Part shown: one piece after another, positions 52,979 to 61,109 of the stretch
Position numbering within the stretch: the stretch's first letter is position 1
Layout of the letters: each line of letters starts with the position of its first letter
Assembly (NCBI RefSeq): GCF_900184255.1
Contig: NZ_LT854640.1
Location: forward strand, 1,832,636 to 1,896,635
Direction of reading: 5' to 3'
Source: Haloimpatiens massiliensis
GTDB lineage: Bacteria > Bacillota > Clostridia > Clostridiales > Clostridiaceae
Length of the DNA stretch: 64,000 nt
Notes under the pieces: generated by a model
The model's input: only the letters and a program-made list of their open reading frames with translations
Database searches by the model: none
What the model was told of the DNA's origin: nothing
Translations under genes and position numbers: made by a program

Positions 52979-54272
52979 ACGCATTTTCGGCAGTTTTCTT
53001 ATGGAAGGCATTGAATATTGCATTTAACATAACTCCTACTATAGCCGCAAAGCTTAATCCTGATATCTTAACTGTTTCAGTTATTGGTATTCCTATAGTT
53101 ACTCCGAAATGTTTTTCTATTATTCCACTTCCAAAACCTAACGCTAATATTGTTAGCATTATCAATATATTTTTTACATTCATTTCCACTTTGGTATTTC
53201 TTATGGTTTTTACTCCTATTAAAGATATCATACTGAATAACATTAAACTTATTCCACCCATTACTGGTACTGGTATACTTTTTAATACTGCTCCTACTTT
53301 ACTTATAAATCCTAGTGATATTGCACATACCGCTGTTAGTCTTAGTATAGCCGGATTATAATTTTTAGTTATAGCAAGCACTCCTGTGTTTTCCCCATAA
53401 GTAGTATTTGCTGGTCCACCTATAAATCCAGCAAGCATTGTTGCAAGTCCATCTCCTAATAATGTTCTATTTAAACCCGGATCTTCCACAAAGTTTTTCC
53501 CAACTACATTCCCATTAGTAGTTATATCCCCTATATGCTCCATAAAAACTGCTAGAACTACTGGTGCTATAGTTGCTATTGCTGGTATTGAAAACTTTGG
53601 AAGATTAAATGCTGGCATTGCTACCAGGGATGCTTCTGTTATTAATTTAGTATCTACTATTCCTATTCTAAGCGATACTATATATCCTACTGTTACTGCT
53701 ATAAGTATTGCTAATTGCTTTAAAAATCCTTTTGCTGTGAAATTTATTATTAATGCCGTTCCAAGTGTTATAGCTGCTACCATAAGATTATTTGATGCCA
53801 TTCCATAAGCTGTTGGTATTAAGTTTAATCCTATAACTATAATCATAGGTCCTATAACTTGTGCTGGTAAATATTTTTCTATTCTTTTTACACCTATTTT
53901 CTTTATGAATAATGATACTATTACATAAATTAAACCTGCTGCTATTATTCCACCTTGTACATAAGACAAATCTCCATTGTACATTTGTTTAACAGACAAA
54001 ATTACCGGTATAAAAGCGAAGGATGAACCTAAAAAAACTGGAACCTTTTTCTTGGTTACCATATGAAATGTTAATGTTCCAAGGCCTGCTGATACAAGAG
54101 CTATAGACGGGTCAAATCCTGTTACAATTGGTACTAACACAGTAGCTCCAAACATAGCTATTAAATGTTGAAGTGCTAGTATTAATTTCATTATGCCTTC
54201 TTTTAATGAATGGCTTGAACTTTCCTGAACTTTTGACGAACTAACCTTTGTTTCAATTACATTTTCTGACAT
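52977..54272 (-). CDS. uraA: Uracil permease (NCS2 family)
   Basis: A 431-residue membrane protein with about 12-14 hydrophobic segments. ALQHLIAMFGATVLVPIVTGFDPSIALVSAGLGTLTFH at residues 33-70, FLGSSFAFIPVI near 78, VFMEHIGDITTNGNVVG near 238 and GGPANTTYGENTGVLAITK near 283 mark UraA/NCS2 nucleobase symporters. The leader holds PyrR-type elements and an attenuator, which supports uracil rather than purine as substrate. Confidence 0.93.
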   Translation of the reverse strand: MSENVIETKVSSSKVQESSSHSLKEGIMKLILALQHLIAMFGATVLVPIVTGFDPSIALVSAGLGTLTFHMVTKKKVPVFLGSSFAFIPVILSVKQMYNGDLSYVQGGIIAAGLIYVIVSLFIKKIGVKRIEKYLPAQVIGPMIIVIGLNLIPTAYGMASNNLMVAAITLGTALIINFTAKGFLKQLAILIAVTVGYIVSLRIGIVDTKLITEASLVAMPAFNLPKFSIPAIATIAPVVLAVFMEHIGDITTNGNVVGKNFVEDPGLNRTLLGDGLATMLAGFIGGPANTTYGENTGVLAITKNYNPAILRLTAVCAISLGFISKVGAVLKSIPVPVMGGISLMLFSMISLIGVKTIRNTKVEMNVKNILIMLTILALGFGSGIIEKHFGVTIGIPITETVKISGLSFAAIVGVMLNAIFNAFHKKTAENA

Positions 54273-54279
54273 AGTTTAT

Positions 54280-54448
54280 CCTCCTTCTCAATCTCTCTGG
54301 ACTGAATTAAAAGTTATTATATTATAAAAACCTTCTTGCAAAACTAGCAAGAAGGCGTAACACTCCAATTTAAACCTACACGCACCTATACGTACATGTA
54401 TTAAATATATTTTAATATTCTTGCTAGCCTCACAGGGCTTACTTAAAG
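54280..54448 (-). promoter_or_regulatory. uraA: PyrR-responsive leader: two binding loops and an attenuator
   Basis: On the minus-strand RNA, the first loop (54448-54421) reads AAGCCCTGTGAGGCTAGCAAG, matching the PyrR-binding anti-antiterminator pattern. An intrinsic terminator follows (54355-54326: CCTTCTTGC, loop, GCAAGAAGG, T5). A second PyrR-type loop (54308-54280) reads CAGTCCAGAGAGATTGAGAAGG and includes the GGAGG ribosome site of uraA. High UMP should therefore favour both termination and blocked translation. Confidence 0.8.
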
Positions 54449-54626
54449 ATTTATTTTATTTTCATCATATGATATCATATATTACTTAACATTTCAATAG
54501 TTAAATAAAAAATAATTATAGTAAATATTAGAATATTCAACAACTATCTCCAAATATTTTTAAAAAAATTCAATAAATACTCTAAATTCCTAGCATATTA
54601 TATTTGTACACATTTCTGTAAGAGCT

Positions 54627-55421
54627 CTATTTTCTTGCAATTATATAATATATCTGCACTAATTCCTTGTACTCTCCCTTATAATTAAAATTTTTAAGAG
54701 CTTTAACTAAGTCCCTCTCAAAATTTTTCAAATTATCCCCTAATAATTCAATATTACAAAATGAAGTAGAATAAAGAGTTCCTATAATTGATTCTATAGT
54801 CCAAGTATAATTAAACTGGTATATCCCTTTTTTTATGTTTTTAAATCTACATTTTTTCAATACATCTTCATGCTTTATATGCATTTTACGTAGCCAATAA
54901 GCATTCCTTCTTTTATCTCCAAGCCAAAATTGTATAACATCTAAAACTGGCTTATGCCAAGGTTCACTTAATGACCAAATACTGCCAGTGTTACTTCCAA
55001 AAATGGCCAAAATGCCATCCCTACTTAATAACTTATAACTTAATCTAGCAACTTTATCTCTATTCATCCAGTGAAATGCTTCTCCACAAGTTATTAAATT
55101 AAACTCTCCTAGATTAGGATTTATCTTTTCTGCTGAACAATTAAGCCAAGATATATTTTGTAAATTCATCTTTTCCCTTTGATTTTCTGCTTCCTTTAAC
55201 ATTTCATTACTTATATCTACACCAATAACTTCTTTAAATTTGTCACTTAAAGCAAATGTTAATTTACCAGTGCCACATCCTATATCCAATAATCTTTCAT
55301 AACTTCTAATATTAGCTTCTTTAAAAAAAATATTTATTATTTCTTTTGGATATCCTATTCTATATTGGGAGTAATATTTCGGAGTAGATTTAAAGGGGTC
55401 TGTTATTAATTTACTTCTCAA
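54627..55421 (-). CDS. Class I SAM-dependent methyltransferase
   Basis: A 264-residue protein with motif I LLDIGCGTGKL at residues 44-54, motif post-I VIGVDISNEML near 71, and FNLITCGEAFHWMNRDK near 106, the GEAFHWM stretch typical of the Methyltransf_11 group related to ubiquinone/trans-aconitate methyltransferase-like proteins. The methyl acceptor is unknown. The TTG start is supported by AAAGGAG nine bases upstream. Confidence 0.85.
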   Translation of the reverse strand: MRSKLITDPFKSTPKYYSQYRIGYPKEIINIFFKEANIRSYERLLDIGCGTGKLTFALSDKFKEVIGVDISNEMLKEAENQREKMNLQNISWLNCSAEKINPNLGEFNLITCGEAFHWMNRDKVARLSYKLLSRDGILAIFGSNTGSIWSLSEPWHKPVLDVIQFWLGDKRRNAYWLRKMHIKHEDVLKKCRFKNIKKGIYQFNYTWTIESIIGTLYSTSFCNIELLGDNLKNFERDLVKALKNFNYKGEYKELVQIYYIIARK

Positions 55422-55711
55422 TTTTCACAACTCCTTTAAATTATTGTTTTATAATCTATACTTCTTTTTCTATTTTTAGTACTTATTAAAAATTTAGCTA
55501 TTTGAAAATGAGTAATATATTTTTTGTATTTATTATAAAATTATAACATATTACTATAATTAAATTATTACCTAGGCTCACTTAATTTTATATCAGTTAT
55601 TTTTATATACCTTTTTATGTACCTTTATCCTTGCAATGATAAATCTTTGAAATTTATGCTAAAATATATTATATATTCTATTATTAATATTTATTATTGG
55701 GGGAGAGTCTT

Positions 55712-56257
55712 ATGGATAAAAAAAATCTACGCAAATTAATGAAGGAAAAAAGGAATTCAATGACTGAAACTAGTAGGCACGAATTTGATAATGATATATT
55801 TTTAAAAATAATTAACAGTACTTACTATAAATTATCTAAGGTTATTTTTGTATTCGTTAGCTATAACGACGAATTAGATACTCACAGATTAATAAAATAT
55901 GCTCTACAAGATAATAAGAAAATAGTTGTACCTAAAGTTATTTCAAAAAATGGTCATATGATAGCACTAGAAATTAATTCTTTTGATGACTTAGAACCTG
56001 GTAACTATGGTATACTAGAACCTAAACATTATTGTAAAGAAATCCCTTCTAAAGATATAGACTTAGCTTTAATTCCAGGTTTAGCTTTTGATTTAGATGG
56101 TGGAAGAATGGGTTATGGAGGCGGATATTATGATCGCTTTTTAAAAACCCTATCTTATAATTGTCCTAAAATAGGTATTTGCTATAACTTTCAAATAATA
56201 AAGCAAGTTCCTATGAGTGAACATGACATCAAAATGGATGGAATAATAACAAATTAA
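55712..56257 (+). CDS. 5-formyltetrahydrofolate cyclo-ligase
   Basis: A 181-residue MTHFS-family enzyme: KKNLRKLMKEKRNSM at the N-terminus, a P-loop-like lysine/arginine-rich phosphate region, and the signature GLAFDLDGGRMGYGGGYYDRFL at residues 123-144. It converts 5-formyl-THF to 5,10-methenyl-THF with ATP, returning folate to the one-carbon pool used by GlyA and the glycine cleavage system. The start ATG follows GGGGGAG; a TTG at 55697 is open but lies before that site. Confidence 0.93.
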   Translation: MDKKNLRKLMKEKRNSMTETSRHEFDNDIFLKIINSTYYKLSKVIFVFVSYNDELDTHRLIKYALQDNKKIVVPKVISKNGHMIALEINSFDDLEPGNYGILEPKHYCKEIPSKDIDLALIPGLAFDLDGGRMGYGGGYYDRFLKTLSYNCPKIGICYNFQIIKQVPMSEHDIKMDGIITN

Positions 56258-56355
56258 TTATGAAAATGAAATAATAGAATTTCATATAAATATAAAAAAA
56301 GGAAGGTGAAAAGCCTCATTATCATAAGTTGCTTAACCTTATAACTGAGGTATAT

Positions 56356-56907
56356 ATGAAAAAATATAGATTTGTAATTGTATGTTTAATTAAGGATGAT
56401 GCTATCAAATTCCATGAAGATATTATAAAAACTATAAAATTAAAATTTGGAGTCAATCCTCAAAAATTACCTGCACATTTTACAATAAAAGCTCCTTTTG
56501 AAACTGATGATTTGAATAATATAAGTGCTTTAGAAAACTTAATAAATGAATTTTGTTTAACCAATTCTAAATCTCAAATAAATATTAATGGCTTTAATCA
56601 TTTTGGAAATAGAGTCATTTATATGAATATAAATCCATCTACAGAAGCATTATTTACCTATAAAAAATTTATTGATAAATTAAAAAATCTATCTTGGTTG
56701 GAGTGGAAAAGTAATGAGTCTAAAGAAAAAGTTTTTCACTGTACTGTAGCAACTAAATTTCAGCAGTATAAATTTAACATCATTTGGGATTTTTTAAATA
56801 ATTATTCTCCAAATTTTCAATTGTATTTTGATAATATATCCATATTATCTTGGGAAAATAATCACTGGGAAACATACAAAGAATTTAAATTTAATATTAT
56901 AAAATGA
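56356..56907 (+). CDS. 2H phosphoesterase (2'-5' RNA ligase family) protein
   Basis: A 183-residue protein with the two HxT/S-x motifs of the 2H superfamily: HFTI at residue 41 and HCTV at residue 128, in LPAHFTIKAPF and KVFHCTVATKF. Members hydrolyse 2',3'-cyclic phosphates or join 2'-5' RNA ends in vitro; the natural substrate is unknown. The ATG at 56356 follows TGAGGT closely; the longer frame begins at 56329 without a good site. It is about 100 bases after the cyclo-ligase gene. Confidence 0.85.
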   Translation: MKKYRFVIVCLIKDDAIKFHEDIIKTIKLKFGVNPQKLPAHFTIKAPFETDDLNNISALENLINEFCLTNSKSQININGFNHFGNRVIYMNINPSTEALFTYKKFIDKLKNLSWLEWKSNESKEKVFHCTVATKFQQYKFNIIWDFLNNYSPNFQLYFDNISILSWENNHWETYKEFKFNIIK

Positions 56908-56923
56908 TATAATTACTTATATA

Positions 56924-57096
56924 ATGATTAAACCAAAAAAGGTACAATGTGGTGCAATTATGAAATTTCTCTGGAATGACTTGCATAAGAAGCAAAGAAA
57001 TTATTTAAATTAAATTTATTGTTCCCAGCTTTTATGCAAGTCATGGGGGAGAAATTTCATAATTCAAGTAATGTAATACTTTTTGTGGTATAATCA
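56924..57096. repeat. Palindromic element, family E copy 2 (about 173 bp)
   Basis: Arms of about 80 bases read inward AATTATGAAATTTCTC and ATGACTTGCATAA. The left arm carries the AGAAGCAAAG variant and the right arm the AGCTGGGAA variant, the reverse of the copy at 46255-46568, so the two are in opposite orientation. The right end contributes GGTATAATCAG, a possible -10 box 36 bases before the SagB-like gene. Confidence 0.87.
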
Positions 57097-57131
57097 GATA
57101 ATAACTTTTTTGGAAAGGTAGTGGTAATGAT

Positions 57132-57884
57132 ATGTATAATAAAAATGCCATGAGAGAATATTTAAAATCAAATGTTTTCAAAGAATTATATTCTTTAGAA
57201 ACTGATCAAGAAAAAGAATTACCTCAACCTCCAGTTCAAAAAAATTGTTCTTCTAACGCTAAAATAATTGATTTAGTTTCTCCTGAGCTCTTTGATTGTG
57301 GCACAATGTCTATAATGGATGTACTAAAACATAGAAAGTCTAGAAGAGTGTATTCCGATTCTCCTTTGACTTTAAAAGAATTATCTTTTTTGATTTGGAG
57401 TATGCAGGGAGTGAAAAAAATAGTAAACAAAGGATACGCTACATTAAGAACTGTTCCTTCTGCTGGTGCCAGACACTCTTTTGAAACTTATTTAGCAGTA
57501 ATGAATGTAGATTCTTTAGATAAGGGTATTTACAGATACTTACCCCTTGAACACAAATTAGTATTTTTAGATTCTACTGAAAATCTAAATTTTAAATTAT
57601 CTGAATGCTGCTTAAATCAAAAATTTGTTTCTCAAAGTGCTGTCACTTTTATACTTACAGCCATCCCTTACAGAATGGAATGGAGATATGATATAGCCTC
57701 ATATAAACTTATAGCAATGGATGCAGGGCACGTTTTTGAAAATCTATATCTATCAGCAGAAGCTATAAATTGTGGAACCTGTTCTATAGGTGCATATGAC
57801 CAACAAAAAATAGACAAATTAGTAAATGTAGATGGCAAAGATGAATTTACAATTTATATAGCTCCAGTAGGTAAACAACTTTAG
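57132..57884 (+). CDS. SagB/ThcOx-type FMN oxidoreductase
   Basis: A 250-residue nitroreductase-fold protein of the SagB-like branch. SIMDVLKHRKSRRVYSDSPLTLKELSFLIWSMQG at about residues 60-93, RTVPSAGARHSFETYL at about 110-125 and CGTCSIGAYDQQ near 215 are typical. In peptide clusters SagB oxidises azolines to azoles with FMN, but no cyclodehydratase or precursor peptide gene is adjacent, so the stand-alone oxidoreductase has an unknown substrate. The start lies after GGAAAGG. Confidence 0.82.
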   Translation: MYNKNAMREYLKSNVFKELYSLETDQEKELPQPPVQKNCSSNAKIIDLVSPELFDCGTMSIMDVLKHRKSRRVYSDSPLTLKELSFLIWSMQGVKKIVNKGYATLRTVPSAGARHSFETYLAVMNVDSLDKGIYRYLPLEHKLVFLDSTENLNFKLSECCLNQKFVSQSAVTFILTAIPYRMEWRYDIASYKLIAMDAGHVFENLYLSAEAINCGTCSIGAYDQQKIDKLVNVDGKDEFTIYIAPVGKQL

Positions 57885-57894
57885 CTGTTTTTGT

Positions 57895-57917
57895 GGTATG
57901 CCCATTTTGGGCATACC
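57895..57917 (+). terminator. Terminator after the SagB-like gene
   Basis: GGTATGCCCA and TGGGCATACC form a perfect 10-bp stem with a 3-base loop, 11 bases after the stop. The tail is only moderately T-rich. Confidence 0.75.
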
Positions 57918-58053
57918 TATATTATTATTATGTGAAATACCAAAATATCATCAATACTGCCTTCACTAATTTAAAGCAAGACAAATCTTTCCTTTCCCCT
58001 TTACGCTACAAAAAATTGTTATCAATATTTTATAATAGAGAGTGTGATTAACT

Positions 58054-59292
58054 ATGAATATTAAAAACAAGTTAAATGATTATTTTCCAGCTTTAACTCA
58101 TAAAAATTTTAGATATTTTTGGCTTGGCTCTATAGTTTCATTAATAGGAACATGGATGCAAAATACTGGTCAGTCCTGGCTAGTTCTTACCCTTACTAAT
58201 TCACCATTTAAATTAAGCTTAGTAAATGCACTACAGTTTACTCCTGTACTCTTATTTTCACTATTTGCTGGTGCAATCATAGACAAACTCCCTAAAAAGA
58301 AGATTCTTGTTTTTACGCAAAGTGTAATGATGATATTAGCATTAGTCCTTGCTTTACTAGTATTTACAAATAAAGCCCAATATTGGCATATACTGATTCT
58401 TGCTACATTACTGGGCTGTGCTAATACTTTAGATATGCCCACTAGGCAATCTTTTATGATAGAATTAGTAGGGAAAAATAACCTTTTAAATGCTATAGCA
58501 CTAAATTCATCTGTTTTTAATGCTGCACGTCTTATAGGTCCTGCTATTTCAGGACTTATGATACATATGCTTGGTTTTACATGGTGCTTTTTTTTAAATG
58601 CACTTAGCTTTATACCTTTAATATATGGTATATATAGTATGAAAATACAAAATACTAATCCTAAAAGAAACTCAAATAAAAATTTATTTAAGGAAGTTAA
58701 GGAAGGTCTAATATATATATCTAAGAATCCAAAAATATATAGAACAATTATACTTATAGGAATAGTTGGAACTTTTATTATGAATTACAATATTCTAATA
58801 CCTCTTCAAGCAAAAATAGTCTTAAATGAAAGTTCAAAAGGCTATGGATACCTAATGTCTTATATGGGTGCTGGTTCACTAATATCTGCAATATTAGTAG
58901 CTGCATATAATAAATCCGGTTCTAAAAAAACTCTTTTGTATTTTAGTGCTTTTTCAGTATCATTGGCATTAATTTTAATTGGTTTCTCTAAAAGCTTTGC
59001 ATTTACAGGTTTTTTCCTATTTTTAGCAGGAATATTTAACATACTATTTTCCACCACCGCTAACTCTAGAGTTCAATTAAATTCTAATGATGAATATCGT
59101 GGGAGAGTAATGAGCATATATTCTTTAGTTTTTGCAGGTTCAACTCCTATTGGAAGTCTTATAACTGGTTATATAAGTAATAACTTTGGAGTTTCTATAA
59201 CATTTATCATTAATGGAATTATTGCACTTTTATTATCACTAATTCTTTTATTAACTTCTTTTAATTTTAAAAATGCAAAGACTATCAAATAA
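58054..59292 (+). CDS. MFS exporter, EntS/DHA3-like
   Basis: A 412-residue major facilitator with 11-12 helices. FPALTHKNFRYFWLGSIVSLIGTWMQNTGQSWLVL at the N-terminus, AGAIIDKLPKKKILVFTQSVMMILA near residue 78 and LDMPTRQSFMIELVGKNNLLNAIALNSSVFNAARLIGPAISG near 128 mark the DHA3/enterobactin-exporter branch. It probably exports a small molecule or drug. GAGAGTGTGA precedes the ATG. It may be related in function to the SagB-like enzyme upstream, but a terminator separates them. Confidence 0.88.
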   Translation: MNIKNKLNDYFPALTHKNFRYFWLGSIVSLIGTWMQNTGQSWLVLTLTNSPFKLSLVNALQFTPVLLFSLFAGAIIDKLPKKKILVFTQSVMMILALVLALLVFTNKAQYWHILILATLLGCANTLDMPTRQSFMIELVGKNNLLNAIALNSSVFNAARLIGPAISGLMIHMLGFTWCFFLNALSFIPLIYGIYSMKIQNTNPKRNSNKNLFKEVKEGLIYISKNPKIYRTIILIGIVGTFIMNYNILIPLQAKIVLNESSKGYGYLMSYMGAGSLISAILVAAYNKSGSKKTLLYFSAFSVSLALILIGFSKSFAFTGFFLFLAGIFNILFSTTANSRVQLNSNDEYRGRVMSIYSLVFAGSTPIGSLITGYISNNFGVSITFIINGIIALLLSLILLLTSFNFKNAKTIK

Positions 59293-59306
59293 ATCTCTAT
59301 TTTAAA

Positions 59307-59405
59307 GGGTACTGTCGCACTAAAAATAAATACTACAATATATTGTGTTAAGTTTAAACTTGCAACACAGTATATTGTATGTAAATTTCTTAATGCCACC
59401 GCCCC
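59307..59405. mobile_element. 99-bp MITE-like element with transposon-type ends
   Basis: Left end GGGTACTGTCGCACTAAAAA and right end (complement) GGGGCGGTGGCATTAAGAAA are imperfect terminal inverted repeats. Inside, TACAATATATTGTGTT and AACACAGTATATTGTA form a second, nearly perfect inverted repeat. The ends resemble those of insertion sequences, but no transposase is present. Confidence 0.6.
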
Positions 59406-59545
59406 TTTTTTTAATATCTACATGATAATTCGTTATATTTTTATTAATTTTTTCATTAAGACAAATATAAAATATTTCAATATGTAACATATTTTTTTTT
59501 AACTCATATAATTATATTGTAGCATTTCATGAGAGGATATTTTAT

Positions 59546-60202
59546 ATGTTTTTTGATCCATATTTTTATAATTATAATCAATTTGATAGATTGACCCCTT
59601 TTTTTTCATACGTAAGACTTCTTCATGCTTCTCCTGATGCTCCTGCTGTAGACATATATCTAGATAATACTTTAATTGCAAAAAACTTGTCTTATAAAAA
59701 CTTCACAGAATATTTGTCTATACCTACAGGCCTTCATAATTTAATGGTATTTCCAGCAGGAAATAAAAAAACTCCTGTTATAAATACTAATATTTTTATT
59801 CCTGAGAAAAAAATATTTACTGCAGCAGTTATTGGGAGTCTAGATAATATATCTATAGACCTTATTTCTGAACCTATGAAAGAAATTCCAAGCAATAAAA
59901 CTCTAGTACGTTTTATTCATCTTTCACCGGACAGTCCTTCTGTAGACATTACACTTCCAAATGGCACGAAGTTATTCGAAGATGTAGAATATAAAGAAGT
60001 AACTGACTACATTTCTGTAGATCCTGGTTTATACACATTACAAGCTCGCTTATCAGATACTGATAAAGTTATTCTAACTGTGCCTAAAATACGTCTAAAA
60101 CCAAATCGTTTTTATTCAATATACGCTGTAGGTCTTTCTAATGGTAATCCACCTTTACAGGTTTTAATCCCCTTAGACGGAAATACTTATTTAAAATTCT
60201 AA
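59546..60202 (+). CDS. DUF4397 domain protein with two repeats
   Basis: A 218-residue protein with two copies of an immunoglobulin-like DUF4397 unit: VRLLHASPDAPAVDIYLDN at residues 27-45 and VRFIHLSPDSPSVDITLPNG at about 122-141, each followed by a Y-K-x-F/V-T-x-Y-x-S/x-x-G stretch. No signal peptide is visible, and the N-terminus is Tyr/Phe-rich (MFFDPYFYNYNQFD), resembling spore or surface proteins of Firmicutes. The role is unknown. AGAGGA precedes the ATG. Confidence 0.85.
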   Translation: MFFDPYFYNYNQFDRLTPFFSYVRLLHASPDAPAVDIYLDNTLIAKNLSYKNFTEYLSIPTGLHNLMVFPAGNKKTPVINTNIFIPEKKIFTAAVIGSLDNISIDLISEPMKEIPSNKTLVRFIHLSPDSPSVDITLPNGTKLFEDVEYKEVTDYISVDPGLYTLQARLSDTDKVILTVPKIRLKPNRFYSIYAVGLSNGNPPLQVLIPLDGNTYLKF

Positions 60203-60217
60203 TGTGTGTTGAACCTG

Positions 60218-60258
60218 CTCACAACTCAATTAATAATGAGTTGTGAGTTTTCTTTTTA
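60218..60258. terminator. Terminator between DUF4397 and DUF1540 genes
   Basis: CTCACAACTCA and TGAGTTGTGAG form an 11-bp stem followed by TTTTCTTTTT, ending the plus-strand gene and facing the convergent DUF1540 gene. Confidence 0.88.
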
Positions 60259-60322
60259 ATAAGTATAAAATTTAAAAAATATAAACTCCAATTTTAAATT
60301 AGAGTTTATATTTAAATTCATT

Positions 60323-60487
60323 CTATTGCATTTCAAAACTTCCACAGTCAGTAGCTTCTTGAGTTTCAACCATACTATCATTTTTTACCACTTTTATCTT
60401 ATTTAATGTACAGTAATCAGCATTTTTAGAATGATATTTGCACTCATTCACTGTACATTCTATACTATCATTACGTTTGTCAAACAT
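60323..60487 (-). CDS. DUF1540 small cysteine-rich protein
   Basis: A 54-residue protein missed by long-frame criteria. It reads MFDKRNDSIECTVNECKYHS, then a second region NADYCTLNKIKVVKN and a tail EATDCGSFEMQ, the CxVxxCxYH...C...T-D-C-G-S-F pattern of DUF1540, a putative zinc-binding domain common in spore-forming Firmicutes. GGAGGGAG lies eight bases before the ATG. The stop is a TAG at 60323-60325. Confidence 0.85.
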   Translation of the reverse strand: MFDKRNDSIECTVNECKYHSKNADYCTLNKIKVVKNDSMVETQEATDCGSFEMQ

Positions 60488-60600
60488 ATAAAACTCCCTC
60501 CTTATAAGTTAATTCTTTATTATTATCTTCAAAAAAAGTTTTTATATTCATGCACATCAAACACCTTTTTGCCTTTCTTCCATTCACAATACACAATTAA

Positions 60601-60644
60601 ATAATACCTGTCCCTAACTTATATAAGCTAGAGACAGGTATTAT
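60601..60644 (-). terminator. Terminator downstream of the cbi cluster
   Basis: AATACCTGTCCCTA and TAGAGACAGGTATT form a stem with flanking A/T, directly after the stop of the 91-residue protein on the minus strand. Confidence 0.8.
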
Positions 60645-60646
60645 TG

Positions 60647-60922
60647 CTATTGTAGCATAGGCCTCATTATATCTTTTTCATAATCATATATAAATATTAA
60701 ATTTCTATTTTCTACTTCCTTAAACTTTTCTAATAAATTTAAAGTTCCACAAGAAGTTATAATGGTAACTTTACGTTTTTTTTCTAATAATTGTTTTACC
60801 TTGTGAACTATATCAAAATCTTTTAATTCATAATGGTAATAAACATCGCTACCAATAAACATATTTAATTTTTCCGCTATGGGATTTCCTTTTTCCTCTA
60901 AACTAATAAAAACATAATTCAT
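60647..60922 (-). CDS. Small protein next to cobyrinate synthase, function unknown
   Basis: The TAGGTGA site places the start at the ATG of MNYVFISLEEKGNPIAEKL (60922), giving 91 residues; a longer frame reaches 60964. The sequence looks alpha/beta: EEKGNPIAEKLNMFIGSDVYYH, then KVTIITSCGTLNLLEKF. The first part vaguely recalls the N-terminus of CbiG (a Gly-x-x-x-A-x-K-L stretch before a D-V-Y), and it lies downstream of cbiA on the same strand, but this is too weak for a name. Confidence 0.6.
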   Translation of the reverse strand: MNYVFISLEEKGNPIAEKLNMFIGSDVYYHYELKDFDIVHKVKQLLEKKRKVTIITSCGTLNLLEKFKEVENRNLIFIYDYEKDIMRPMLQ

Positions 60923-61109
60923 TTTATCACCTAATTTCATATAATTACATATTTCAGCTCTCATTCAAATATTTATATTGAAAATGAGCTTCTTAAATAA
61001 AATACAAAATTTTTGATTTATATTTTACTCCTAAAAATTATATAACAAAAAAGTAATTTCTACAAATATTAAAAGCAAAATATTTCTATGAAAATATTGT
61101 ATAAAAATA

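Noticed and set aside
60647..60922. CbiG N-terminal fragment
   Set aside because: Resemblance is limited to a short GxxxAxKL...DVY pattern; the conserved CbiG core is absent.
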